Assembly (NCBI GenBank): GCA_011525785.1
Contig: WYBT01000009.1
Coordinates: 35,830-99,829, forward strand
Direction: 5' to 3'
Source: Planctomycetaceae bacterium
Lineage (GTDB): Bacteria; Planctomycetota; UBA1135; GCA-002686595
DNA length: 64,000 bases
This document shows positions 1 to 8,792 of the stretch, in pieces; the stretch's first letter is position 1; the number at the start of each line of letters is the position of its first letter. The notes beneath the pieces are model-generated. The model saw only the letters and a list, made by a program, of their open reading frames with translations, searched no databases and had not been told where the DNA came from. Made by a program: the position numbers and the translations under genes.

Positions 1-1324
1 ATTGAGCTTCGAGCCTGCGACCGTCGGGGCCGGGCGCCGTCACCGAGCGACCCGCCTCGGTGTCGAAGTGCCGCATCAGGTCGGCGGTCTGAGCGACGAA
101 CCGACCGTGCCCTCGCAGCGAGATCGAGCTCATGTCGCTGCTCGTCGTCAAGTCGCCCGTACGCGGGTTGGCGGGCAACAGGGCACGGAGCGTCAGCGGG
201 AACACGCGAGCGTCGACGTTCTCGAATTTCAGGTTGATCGTGAAGCCCAGCGCGGGGTGACGGCGCACGAAGTCGAAGTCACCCAGACCCACAGCGAGGC
301 AGTCCTCGGCAGTCGCAGCGGAAGACGTGTCGCTCCGCACTCGGGCGGTCGCAGGCCGAGAGCTCGCGTCGCACGAAAGGCCGAAGCCGTGCTCGAGCAT
401 CTGCGACTCGATCCACGGGTACGCCTCCGCGGACTGCAGCGTGATGGACTCGCGCAGCGACACCTGCGCGACGTCGAAGGCCTCCTTCACACTCGCGTCG
501 ATCACGTAGGTCACGCCAGTCGCTTGCGAGAGCGAAGACACCAGGTCTGCGAGAGGACTCACGCCGGCCGGAACGAACAGCGAGCCATTTGGCGCCGGGA
601 AGGCGAGCTCGAGAACCGAAGGCACGCTGCCGCTCGCGATGGAGCGTTTGCTCGCGCCCGCCTCCGCGTCGAGCTTGCGCAGCAGGTCGACCGCTGCGGC
701 GAGCTCGACACCGCCACTGGTCAAAGCCACGGTCCGCGAGAAGCCGATGGGCATGATGCCGAGGCCTTGGCCGGTCCGCGGCAAGAGCGGCTTGAGCCGA
801 GAAACGAGCGTGCCCGGATCGAGGTGCTCGAGTTGGAGCGTGATCACGAATTGCATCGCCGGGTGGCGGCGAAGGGAGTTGAGATCGTCACGAGTCGCCT
901 TCATCAGCAGCGGCGCGCTCCGCGACGAGAGTTGGTGGTGATGCACGCCCACCGTGAGTGGCGTCACGTGAGGATTGCAGGTCAAGAAGAAGTGGCGCCT
1001 GGCCAGTTGCGACTCGACTTCGAAGTAGGCATCCGCAGCAGCGATCTCGCTCGTCGAGGGCATCAACGCACGCGGCTCGCGCAGCGCCGCAGCGACTTTG
1101 GGGTCGGCGACCAAGTACGGGACGCCGGTCGCTTCGGACAGCGCGTCGAGCAAGTCGGCCAGCGAGCTGTCCGGCGCTGAGCAGATCAACGGCGCAGCTG
1201 GCGTCGGGAACAGAAGGTCGAGGTCGACGCGCGGGGCGGGTTGCTGCGCTGCCGCAGCCGCCGCAGGCCCGGACGTCGCGAGAGCAAGCAGGGCCGCAGC
1301 AGCCAGATTCAGAAGAGTCGTCAC
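1..1324 (-). CDS. Secreted protein with two tandem secretin-N-like units (3' end beyond window)
   Basis: The reading frame runs from a GTG at 1324 to the left edge, so the C-terminus is missing; about 441 codons are visible. GCGGAGG lies 5 bases upstream of the GTG, which fixes the start. The N-terminus (VTTLLNLAAAALLALATSGP) is a clear signal peptide. Two copies of the same unit follow, at about residues 35-215 and 225-435. Each opens with a segment of the type LADLLDALSEATGVPYLVAD or LADLVSSLSQATGVTYVIDA. Each then has a His/Phe-rich stretch (RRHPAMQFVITLQLEHLDPG; RRHPALGFTINLKFENVDAR) and a closing LRKLDAEAG / MRHFDTEAG. This order resembles the N0/N1 domains of type II/III and pilus secretins. 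No pore domain is visible, but it could lie off the edge. The secretin relationship is inferred from pattern only. Confidence 0.75.
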   Translation of the reverse strand, partial: MTTLLNLAAAALLALATSGPAAAAAAQQPAPRVDLDLLFPTPAAPLICSAPDSSLADLLDALSEATGVPYLVADPKVAAALREPRALMPSTSEIAAADAYFEVESQLARRHFFLTCNPHVTPLTVGVHHHQLSSRSAPLLMKATRDDLNSLRRHPAMQFVITLQLEHLDPGTLVSRLKPLLPRTGQGLGIMPIGFSRTVALTSGGVELAAAVDLLRKLDAEAGASKRSIASGSVPSVLELAFPAPNGSLFVPAGVSPLADLVSSLSQATGVTYVIDASVKEAFDVAQVSLRESITLQSAEAYPWIESQMLEHGFGLSCDASSRPATARVRSDTSSAATAEDCLAVGLGDFDFVRRHPALGFTINLKFENVDARVFPLTLRALLPANPRTGDLTTSSDMSSISLRGHGRFVAQTADLMRHFDTEAGRSVTAPGPDGRRLEAQ

Positions 1325-1490
1325 GGGAGCCTCCGCAGGGATCGTGTGGAACTGGCCGAGCCATTCGAGGAGTTCGAGCGACCTCGGGCGCCAGCTGGTT
1401 GCGCAACGACGCTCAGCGGGGACAGGTATCCAGGCCCTGTTTGCGCGCCGCGCCCCCGAGAGACGAGCCGCACCCGCCGGGCTTCCGTGA

Positions 1491-1918
1491 AAGACAGCGA
1501 ACCCCGAAGCGCTGCTCGCTGGCCACACGCTGGTCTACGCGGGCCGTTCGAGCGTCGAGCACTCGCACGACTTGACCTTCCTGGAGCTGACGCGCCGCGT
1601 CGAGCAGTCCTATTCACTCCGCCGCCGCGTGGCCGACGAACGCGCCTTCGATTCCGCGGGAGAGCTCGTTCGGGGCGTCTACTACTCCGCACGCTCGAAC
1701 CTGCGCACCGCTCTACACGCGCACAGCCTGCGCGCAGCCGCCGAGGCGCTGCCGTTCGCGTACCTGCAGATCACCTCGGCGCGCCGCGGGTCGCGCTCGA
1801 CGAGCTACGAGCCGCCGCAAGCGCGCTGATCGCGGTCAACGAAATGCGCCGTCGACACTTGCACTGCGCAAGCATCGACGGCGCTTTGAACAGCGCTCAG
1901 GCGCTCGTTGCGCGCTGA
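1491..1918 (+). pseudogene. Frameshifted gene remnant, family unknown
   Basis: Two successive reading frames here both have native-looking codon use (G/C third positions). The first begins after a stop at 1488-1490, includes a possible TTG start at 1572, and encodes LTFLELTRRVEQSYSLRRRV ... ALPFAYLQI before ending at 1829. The second frame, +2 relative to the first, continues the protein-like character with LGAPRVALDELRAAASALIA and VNEMRRRHLHCASIDGAL and stops at 1916-1918. The likely change of frame is between about 1755 and 1790. The simplest reading is one gene of roughly 130 codons broken by an indel and lacking a clear start. No family was recognised. Two small overlapping genes remain possible. 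Confidence 0.4.
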
Positions 1919-1940
1919 GCGTTCCACGGCGAGCGCGGCC

Positions 1941-3827
1941 CTACGGCAGGTAGGTGAGCTCGATGGCGTCGGACAGATTGCTGCTGCGCGGGGCCGGCGG
2001 ATCGCGGAACCAGGCTTGCACATAGACCTTGTCGCCCGAGCCCCACGGCGAGCCGGGCCGATTGGGAACCGCCAGTTGCCAGGCGTCCCAGTCGAGCGTC
2101 AACACGCCGTCACACGCTCCCGCGCTTCCGCCGGAAGTCTGCGCGCCCGTGCGCTGCGTGGGCTTGCGGACGCACTGCCAACTCGTGCCCGAGCCCCACG
2201 GCGTCGGCGTGAACGCCGCGTTGTCGAGCCCGTAGAACAGGATGCCGTTCTGCTGACCTTCGACTTGCGAGACCGTGAGCACGCACGGCGTGGTCTGGCT
2301 CGCGCTCGGGTTGCCGCTCGCGCCCATCGTTGCGTTGCAGCCGTTGGTGGACGTGCCGGCCGTGCAGTAGTTCGTGGGTCCGACCGGCGCACCGTCGTCG
2401 AAGCACAGTCGCCAACCGCCGAGCACCCCCGTGTCGCCGCCGGACCAGTCGTAAATCGTCAAGGTCCACAGACCGTTGCTGACCGGAATCGCGCTGAGGG
2501 GAGTGTTGAAGATGCCGTGGAGACCGCTCGGCCATGCGCCGAACGACTGCGTGTAGTTGTCGCTCGGGATATCGGTGCTCGGGGGGCAAGTGGTCGGCCA
2601 GGGCACGCCGAACGACTCGTAGATCGAGTAGGGCCCGATCATGTCGCAGTTGAGCCCGACGCTGCCGTTCGAACTTCCGAGGCGATGCAGCAAGTTGTGC
2701 TGCGCTCCAGTGGGATCGGTGAGCACGAAGAACAAGTCGCCGGCCCAGGTGTGCTGCGTGCCGAAGTTGAAGTCGACCTTCACGAGCTGCGTCGCGCCGA
2801 GCGGCGCCGTGACGATGTAGCTGGTCGAGTACGGGAAGTCCGGCAACACCGAAGGCCAGACCGAGCCCGAACCTCCGGTGCCTGAGGCGGGAACCGGACC
2901 GACCGCGGCGCCGTTGGCGAAGCACACCGAGCTCGGCGGCGGCTGCGAGGCCTGGAACGTGAACGGCGCGGCGAACGGCCCGGCGCCGCTCGAGTTCGTA
3001 GCGCGCACGGTCCAGGTGTGCGGGCCAGCTGCGACCGGCGCCGCGAACGATGTCCCAGGCACGTTGGTCACCACGCCGTCGATGTCGATGTCGTAGCTCG
3101 CAGCGCAGTCCACGCTCGACCAAGTGAACGTGACCGGATTGGTGGCGATCGCGCCGTTCGAAGGCGTGAGCAGCGTTGGCGCGGAACTCGGCACGGCGGG
3201 GCCCGCCGGCGTGCCGAAGCACAGGTCAAAGGACGTCAGCGCACCGATGTCGCCTCCGGCCCAGTCGTACACACGCAGGGTCCAAGTCCCCGTCGTTGCC
3301 GCGATGGAGTCGAGGCGCGTGTTGTTGATGCCAAAGGTTCCCGTGGGCCAGGCGAGCGTTCCGCTTCCGAAGTTCTGGTCGTAGGTGCCCGCCGTCAAGG
3401 TCGCCGAGCCCGTGCAGGTCACGGGCAACGCCAGCGCAGGTCCAGTGCACGGCGGGATGAACACGTAGTCGCCGTTGAAGTCGCAGCTGAAACCGCCGGC
3501 GCGGACGAACACGTTGTGCAGAGCGCCGCTGGGGTCCTCGAGCACGAACTGCAGGTCGGACACCCACGTGTGCGTGAGACCGCGCGCACGGACCTCGGTG
3601 ACGACGCTCGCGCCAGGAGGCAGCGAGGCGACGTTCAGCGCAAACGAACTCGGAGCGCTCGGGAGCACGGTCGGATAGGTCCCTCCGCCTGTGCCAGTGG
3701 CCGGGATCGGGCCGCCGTTGCCGGCGCCGACGGCGCAACCGAGAGTTTGGGCGCGAGCAGCGCCAGCGAGCAGCGCGAGGCTGAAGCCGGCGGCGAGCGC
3801 GAAGCGGGAAGTGGCGTTTCTATGCAT
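1941..3827 (-). CDS. Secreted protein with two P-domain-like modules, an fn3-like module and the SYCTA terminal domain
   Basis: 628 residues from ATG 3827; an ATG 9 bases upstream is in frame, but an AAGAGA motif is spaced correctly only for 3827. The signal peptide ends near GAARAQ. Two modules at about 40-205 and 310-480 carry the proprotein-convertase P-domain pattern: LTHTWVSDLQFVLEDPSGA and QHTWAGDLFFVLTDPTGAQH early, and WTLRVYDWAGGDIG / WTLTIYDWSGGDTG late. Between them (about 215-300) is an fn3/Ig-like segment (APTLLTPSNGAI ... HTWTVRATNSSG). The C-terminal 140 residues are the Cys-containing domain shared by several proteins in this window (YCTAGTSTNGC, GILFYG, SDAIELTYLP). It is probably an extracellular structural or adhesive protein; no catalytic residues are visible. 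Confidence 0.88.
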   Translation of the reverse strand: MHRNATSRFALAAGFSLALLAGAARAQTLGCAVGAGNGGPIPATGTGGGTYPTVLPSAPSSFALNVASLPPGASVVTEVRARGLTHTWVSDLQFVLEDPSGALHNVFVRAGGFSCDFNGDYVFIPPCTGPALALPVTCTGSATLTAGTYDQNFGSGTLAWPTGTFGINNTRLDSIAATTGTWTLRVYDWAGGDIGALTSFDLCFGTPAGPAVPSSAPTLLTPSNGAIATNPVTFTWSSVDCAASYDIDIDGVVTNVPGTSFAAPVAAGPHTWTVRATNSSGAGPFAAPFTFQASQPPPSSVCFANGAAVGPVPASGTGGSGSVWPSVLPDFPYSTSYIVTAPLGATQLVKVDFNFGTQHTWAGDLFFVLTDPTGAQHNLLHRLGSSNGSVGLNCDMIGPYSIYESFGVPWPTTCPPSTDIPSDNYTQSFGAWPSGLHGIFNTPLSAIPVSNGLWTLTIYDWSGGDTGVLGGWRLCFDDGAPVGPTNYCTAGTSTNGCNATMGASGNPSASQTTPCVLTVSQVEGQQNGILFYGLDNAAFTPTPWGSGTSWQCVRKPTQRTGAQTSGGSAGACDGVLTLDWDAWQLAVPNRPGSPWGSGDKVYVQAWFRDPPAPRSSNLSDAIELTYLP

Positions 3828-4078
3828 GGAAACCATCTCTTGTTTGCGTGCGTGAGTGCACGGCTGCCCAACGTGCGAGCCCGTTCGACGAAACGACCTC
3901 CGCCTGGCCTTCGGCGAATCGGGGACGCGCCGCAGCTAGCGACGTCGGGTCGACGGTATCACGGCCGTGGAATTCGTGGGGCGACAGCGGACACGTCGAA
4001 CTCAATGCCCGACTTGGAGGGCTGCTACGATGCTCGGGCTCGCGCCTCCCCACACCAAGCCCAACGACTCGATCCGCC

Positions 4079-6631
4079 ATGGGATTCACGCCCCGCCGCC
4101 TCGCCGCGCTCACCGCGGCCGCCGCCACGCTCGTCAGTGTTTCGATGGCCCACGAAGACGACGGCAAGGTGCGCGACAAGCAGCCGGCGTTCCAAGGTCG
4201 CGGCCTGCGCACTGGGGCGCCGCGCGTGCTGCAGAGCGGCGGCGGCGGCACGCAGGCGATCCAGTTCGCGTCGAACGGCGTGCGCCTGATGAGCTGGCTC
4301 ACGCTGAACGAGCTCGGCGGCGCCGACAACGCCAACAGCCTGTGGGGCTACACCTCGCCCTCGGGCCGCGAGTACGCCATGGTCGGGCTCTCCAACGGCA
4401 CGGCCTTCGTCGAGATCACGGATCCGGGCGCACCCCAGGTGATTTCGATCCAGCCCGGGCCCGGCAGCCTGTGGCGCGATGTGCGCAAGTATCAGAACTA
4501 CGCCTACTCGGTGAGTGAAGGCGGCGGCGGCATCCAGGTCTTCAACCTGGCGCAGATCGACAACGGCATCGTGACCCTGGTGGGCAACGTGACGACAGGC
4601 GGCGACCTGCCCACGCACACGGTGTGCGTCGATGAAGCCAGCGGCTTTCTCTACCGCGCCGGCGGCGGCGCCAACGGCCTGCGCATCTACAGCCTCGCCA
4701 ACCCCGCCAATCCCACCTTCGTCGCGAGCTGGGGCACGCGCTACGTCCACGAAGTGAGCGTTTTCCGCTACACGTCCGGCCCCTACGCCGGCCGGCAGAT
4801 CGCGTTCGCCTGCAGCGGCTACAACGGCGGCAACACGGCGACGGGACTCGACATCCTCGATGTGACCAACAAGTCGAACATCGTGGTGCTCAAGAACCTG
4901 CAGTACTCCAACGCGGCGTACTCGCACCAGGCATGGCCGACGCCGGACATGCGCTATCTGTACCTCAATGACGAGAAGGACGAGATCAACGGGCAGCCGA
5001 CGCTGACGAAGGTCTTCGACATCCAGAACCTGTCGAACCCGATCGAGCGCCCCGGCTACACCAACAACAATCCGGCGATCGGGCACAACCTGTATTTGAA
5101 GGGCAACAAGATGTACCAGGCCAATTACCGCAGCGGCCTGCGCATCATCGACGTGTCCTCGCCGCTGAACCCGACCGAAGTGGCGTGGTTCGACACCTAC
5201 CCGGAGGACGATCTGCCGGCCTTCAACAGCCTGTGGAACGTCTATCCCTACTTCAGCAGCGGCCTGCTGATCGGCAGCGACATCGAACGCGGGCTGTTCG
5301 TGTGGTGGGAAGGCGCTCCGAAGGTGCAGTTGAGCGTCGTGGGCGGCGCGCCGAGCACGCTCTCGCCACTGGGCGACACGCTGACCCTGCAGATGACCGA
5401 GACGACGCCGGGCGAATACCTCGCGGGCTCGGCGCAACTGCACTACGACATGGGCGCCGGCTGGGTCAGCACGCCCCTGACCGCGCTCGGCGCCGGCAGC
5501 TTCGAAGCGCAGTTCCCGCTGCTTCCCTGCGGCAAGTCGGTGCAGTGGTACGTGAGCGCGCGTTCGCAGAACGGCTTCACTTGGACCGAGCCGGTCGGCG
5601 CGCCGAACAGCGTGAACGTCTCGATGGTCGGTGAGAACGTGTCCGTGCTCGTCTCCGACGACATGGAGGGCACGACGCCCTGGCTCACCTTCGGACCGGG
5701 CGACAACGCGACCGATGGCTTCTGGGTTCGCGCCAATCCCGTCGGCACGGCCTCGCAGCCCGAGGACGACCACTCCGAGAACGGCTTCATCTGCTGGCTG
5801 ACGAAGAACACGCACCCTCTGATCACCGCCGACGGCGGCGATGTCGACGGCGGACGTGCATCGGTCGTCTCGCCCAAGTACTCGCTGGCCAACGCGATCG
5901 ATCCGCACGTGCAGTTCTGGTTGTGGTACTCCAACAGCGACGGCGCCAATCCCGGGCAGGACAAGTTCGAGCTGATGATCAGCCTCGACAACGGCGGCAG
6001 CTACCAGCCGCTGTACGAGATCGGGCCCACCGGACCCGACACGGTCGGCGGCTGGCGCCTGCACACCTTCCGCCTGCGCGACTTCGTGACGCCGACCAAC
6101 GGCGTGCGCATCCGCTTCGTGGCGAGCGACCTGCCGCCCGACTCGCGCGTCGAGGCCGCACTCGATGATTTCGTGATCTTCGACGTGCTGCAGTGCGCTC
6201 CCGCGCCGACGAGCTACTGCACGGCCAAGCTCAACAGCCAGGGCTGCGCGCCGAGCTTGAGCTCGAGCGGCGCTCCCAGCGCGAGCAGCGCGAGTCCCTT
6301 CACGCTCACCTGCACGAACGTCATCAACCAAAAGGGCGGCACGCTGTTCTACGGCTGGAGCGCTTCGAACACGCCGTTCCAGGGCGGAGTGAAGTGCGTG
6401 CAGTCGCCGGTGCGCCGCACGGGCGTGCAGAACTCGGGCGGCAACGCCGGCCCCGACGACTGCTCGGGTTCGCTCTCGATCGACTTCAACGCGCGCATCC
6501 AGAGCGGCGTCGACAACACGCTGATCGCGGGCGCGACGATCTACGCGCAGTGCTGGTACCGCGACGGCGCCGACCCGACCGGCTTCGGCACGGGCCTGTC
6601 GGACGCGCTCGAATTCACGATCGGACTGTGA
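4079..6631 (+). CDS. Choice-of-anchor B family secreted protein with SYCTA terminal domain
   Basis: 850 residues from ATG 4079, the start that gives a signal peptide (MGFTPRRLAALTAAAATLVS). Residues about 50-415 match the choice-of-anchor B family: AMVGLSNGTAFVEITDPGAP, LWRDVRKYQNYAYSVSE, VHEVSVFRYTSGPYAGRQIA and SHQAWPTPDMRYLYLNDE. These are LVIVD-like propeller blades. A middle part (about 530-700; DDMEGTTPWLTFGPG ... LDDFVIFDV) looks like a MAM/concanavalin-like jelly roll. The last 140 residues are the recurring terminal domain (SYCTAKLNSQGC, GTLFYG, LSDALEFTIGL). Exported; probably surface-attached or released. In this family the anchor differs between phyla, so the terminal domain may be the local anchoring solution. 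Confidence 0.92.
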   Translation: MGFTPRRLAALTAAAATLVSVSMAHEDDGKVRDKQPAFQGRGLRTGAPRVLQSGGGGTQAIQFASNGVRLMSWLTLNELGGADNANSLWGYTSPSGREYAMVGLSNGTAFVEITDPGAPQVISIQPGPGSLWRDVRKYQNYAYSVSEGGGGIQVFNLAQIDNGIVTLVGNVTTGGDLPTHTVCVDEASGFLYRAGGGANGLRIYSLANPANPTFVASWGTRYVHEVSVFRYTSGPYAGRQIAFACSGYNGGNTATGLDILDVTNKSNIVVLKNLQYSNAAYSHQAWPTPDMRYLYLNDEKDEINGQPTLTKVFDIQNLSNPIERPGYTNNNPAIGHNLYLKGNKMYQANYRSGLRIIDVSSPLNPTEVAWFDTYPEDDLPAFNSLWNVYPYFSSGLLIGSDIERGLFVWWEGAPKVQLSVVGGAPSTLSPLGDTLTLQMTETTPGEYLAGSAQLHYDMGAGWVSTPLTALGAGSFEAQFPLLPCGKSVQWYVSARSQNGFTWTEPVGAPNSVNVSMVGENVSVLVSDDMEGTTPWLTFGPGDNATDGFWVRANPVGTASQPEDDHSENGFICWLTKNTHPLITADGGDVDGGRASVVSPKYSLANAIDPHVQFWLWYSNSDGANPGQDKFELMISLDNGGSYQPLYEIGPTGPDTVGGWRLHTFRLRDFVTPTNGVRIRFVASDLPPDSRVEAALDDFVIFDVLQCAPAPTSYCTAKLNSQGCAPSLSSSGAPSASSASPFTLTCTNVINQKGGTLFYGWSASNTPFQGGVKCVQSPVRRTGVQNSGGNAGPDDCSGSLSIDFNARIQSGVDNTLIAGATIYAQCWYRDGADPTGFGTGLSDALEFTIGL

Positions 6632-6664
6632 CTTCGAGTGCGGCGGGGACTCTTCTTGCTCGGC

Positions 6665-7759
6665 ATGAGAGTCCCCGCCGCGCTGTTGTTGCTCGTCGCT
6701 GCGTCGAGCTGTCGCACTCAGACGCCTTCCAAGGCTGACGCCGCGCTCAGCGCTGCGCCGGGTTGGCGCGCGACCGCTGCGCTCGACCTGGGCTCGACCG
6801 GCATCTGGACCACCAAAGTGCTCGACGTATTCGAGCGCTACGGCGGTCAGGAAGTCGTCGCGCTCGACGACACGGGCCGCTGTCACGTGCTGGTGCAGTA
6901 CGCCGGCAAGTGGACCGACCACACCGCCGCCCACGACACGACTTGGTTCGGCGGGCTCACGCACGGCGACGTCGACGCGCGCAAGCCCGGTCGCGAGCTG
7001 TACGTCGGCGCCGCGAGCGGTCGCGTGTGGCAGATCACGCCGCAGCCCGAGGGCGTGCTCGACGCCAACGTGATCGCGGACCTCGCAGGAGCAGAGGTCC
7101 ACACACTGGTGGCGCTCGAAGGCGAGCTCTTGGCCTTCACGAGTCCGGGCGCGATGTGGCGACTTCGCCCACGCGCCGACGACTCGCGCTTCGAGGCGCG
7201 CGAGGTGGCTCTCACGCGCGGCCGCGTGCGCGACGCCGTGCGGCTCGCCGACGGCTCGCTCGCGCTGGTTTCGCGCGACGGAACGCTCGAGGTGCGCGCT
7301 GCCGACGCGCTCGAACGCGAAGGCGCGCTCGTCCTGCGCGTCGAGGGCGGCCTGGGAAGACTTGCCGCGAGCTCCACGGGCGTGCTCTACGCCGCCAGCG
7401 ACGACGGTGTGGTCTGGCGCTGCGAGCGCGGGCCGACTGGCTGGTCGAACGAGCGCATCTTCGTCGGTCCGCAAGGGCTGCGCGGCATCGTCTGCGGTCG
7501 CTTCACGCTGCCCACGCCGCGCGAGGAGCTCGCGCTGTTCGGCTACAGTGGCGAGGTCGTGCTGCTCGCGCGCGCTGCGGAAGGTTCGTGGAGCTCGAGC
7601 GCGATCTTCACCGACCGCGACAAGGGCCACTGGCTCGGCGTGGGCGAACTCGATCAACGCAACGCCACCGACGAGCTCGTCGGCTCGGGCTACGGCGGGC
7701 GCGTGTTCGTGCTCGCGCGCGAGCCGGGGTACGGACTCGACGCTGCTGCGCGACGCTGA
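6665..7759 (+). CDS. Putative lipoprotein with beta-propeller-like repeats
   Basis: 364 residues from ATG 6665, which gives a short lipoprotein signal peptide (MRVPAALLLLVAASSC). An upstream GTG at 6638 is possible. The body repeats phrases such as VVALDDTGRCHVLVQYAGKW, ADGSLALVSRDGTLEVRAAD and VLYAASDDGVVWRCERG, each about 45-60 residues apart, typical of a seven-bladed propeller of the WD/PQQ type. A family was not pinned down. It begins 33 bases after the choice-of-anchor B gene on the same strand and may share its transcript. No active-site motif is seen; a ligand- or protein-binding role at the membrane is inferred. Confidence 0.75.
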   Translation: MRVPAALLLLVAASSCRTQTPSKADAALSAAPGWRATAALDLGSTGIWTTKVLDVFERYGGQEVVALDDTGRCHVLVQYAGKWTDHTAAHDTTWFGGLTHGDVDARKPGRELYVGAASGRVWQITPQPEGVLDANVIADLAGAEVHTLVALEGELLAFTSPGAMWRLRPRADDSRFEAREVALTRGRVRDAVRLADGSLALVSRDGTLEVRAADALEREGALVLRVEGGLGRLAASSTGVLYAASDDGVVWRCERGPTGWSNERIFVGPQGLRGIVCGRFTLPTPREELALFGYSGEVVLLARAAEGSWSSSAIFTDRDKGHWLGVGELDQRNATDELVGSGYGGRVFVLAREPGYGLDAAARR

Positions 7760-7828
7760 CGATTCCGATAGCACCGCGACGCCGCTCGGGCGCTACAGCT
7801 CGACTCTCGCCAGCGCTATCGTGCGTCG

Positions 7829-8689
7829 ATGCTGTTCCGCAGTCTGCTGCTCGTTTTCGGCGCTCTCGTCGCGCCCGCCCAGGACTCTCCCGCGCCCGCG
7901 GCCGCCGATCCGGTGCTCGCACCGATCGAAGCGCGCTTCGCCGCCGCGCAAGTCGACCCCGCGCAGGTTGTGCCGCTGATCTTCTCGGTGAGCGCCGCGC
8001 TGCCCTCGCTCGACGGCGCCCAGGGCCACGCGCTCGCCGAACGCCTCGAACCCTTCGCCGCCCGCGCCTTCTTCTCGCCCGAGGCTTTGCCCGGCATCGA
8101 GCGGCTGGGGTTCACACGCCACGCCGTCGCCAGCGGTGAACTGCCCAGCGCGATCGCCAAGCGCTATCGCTTCGGTTCCGGCATGTTCGAGTACTGGAAC
8201 GCCGGCTTCGACGAGCGACGCGTCGCGGCGGGCAAGGAGCTGCGCGTCCTCGATCTGTCGCGCAGCGCTCTTCAAGTGATCGTCGACAAGCAGCGCTATC
8301 GCCTCTCGCTGTGGGTTCAGACGCCGGGCGGCGAGTGGGTGCTGGCGATGTACGCGCCGGTCGGACTGGGCGCGCCAGAGTCCCCCACGCCGTCGGGCGC
8401 AACCACGATCACCAGCCGGGTGCTCAACCCCGCCTGGACGCACCCGCAGACGCGCCAGGTGTTCCCGCACGGCCACCCCGACAACGTGCTCGGCGGTTAT
8501 TGGATCGCGCTCGACTCGGCCCCGTTCGGCGGGCGCACCGGAATCGGTCTGCACGGCTACACCGGCTCGCCGACGCCGGATTGGATCGAGCGCGGCGCTT
8601 CGAACGGCTGCGTGCGCATGCTCCAGCGCGACGTCGACCGGCTGTTCGACCTGGCGCTGGAGGGCACGCGGGTCGTCTTGACGCCCTGA
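7829..8689 (+). CDS. L,D-transpeptidase (YkuD domain) with N-terminal LysM-like segment
   Basis: 286 residues with a signal peptide at the N-terminus (MLFRSLLLVFGALVAPAQ). Residues about 95-140 (FTRHAVASGELPSAIAKRYR ... LRVLDLS) resemble a LysM peptidoglycan-binding fold. Residues about 150-285 form the YkuD catalytic domain, with His242 in GIGLHGYTG and Cys261 in ASNGCVRM. The usual SHGCVRM is SNGCVRM here, a tolerated variant. The enzyme would form 3-3 cross-links in peptidoglycan or attach proteins to it in the periplasm. It stands 69 bases after the propeller lipoprotein gene. Assignment is firm for the fold and good for the activity. Confidence 0.93.
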   Translation: MLFRSLLLVFGALVAPAQDSPAPAAADPVLAPIEARFAAAQVDPAQVVPLIFSVSAALPSLDGAQGHALAERLEPFAARAFFSPEALPGIERLGFTRHAVASGELPSAIAKRYRFGSGMFEYWNAGFDERRVAAGKELRVLDLSRSALQVIVDKQRYRLSLWVQTPGGEWVLAMYAPVGLGAPESPTPSGATTITSRVLNPAWTHPQTRQVFPHGHPDNVLGGYWIALDSAPFGGRTGIGLHGYTGSPTPDWIERGASNGCVRMLQRDVDRLFDLALEGTRVVLTP

Positions 8690-8792
8690 GCCGCGTTTTT
8701 CGTCGAGTCGTTGATCGCGAATTCGCGCGGCCTGCGTGATGTTGGTGCGTCCGGTCGAGTTCCTCGGCCGGCGCGACCCCTCCCGCTACGCC

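Noticed and set aside
2..1180. Long plus-strand open frame of 392 codons
   Set aside because: It is antisense to the signal-peptide, GTG-started secretin-N-like gene; composition is Arg/His/Gln-rich with no domain, as expected for a shadow frame in this base composition.
4025..7774. Minus-strand open frame of over 1200 codons
   Set aside because: Lies opposite the choice-of-anchor B and lipoprotein genes, which have signal peptides and family motifs; the minus frame is Arg/Ala/Val-biased with no family pattern.
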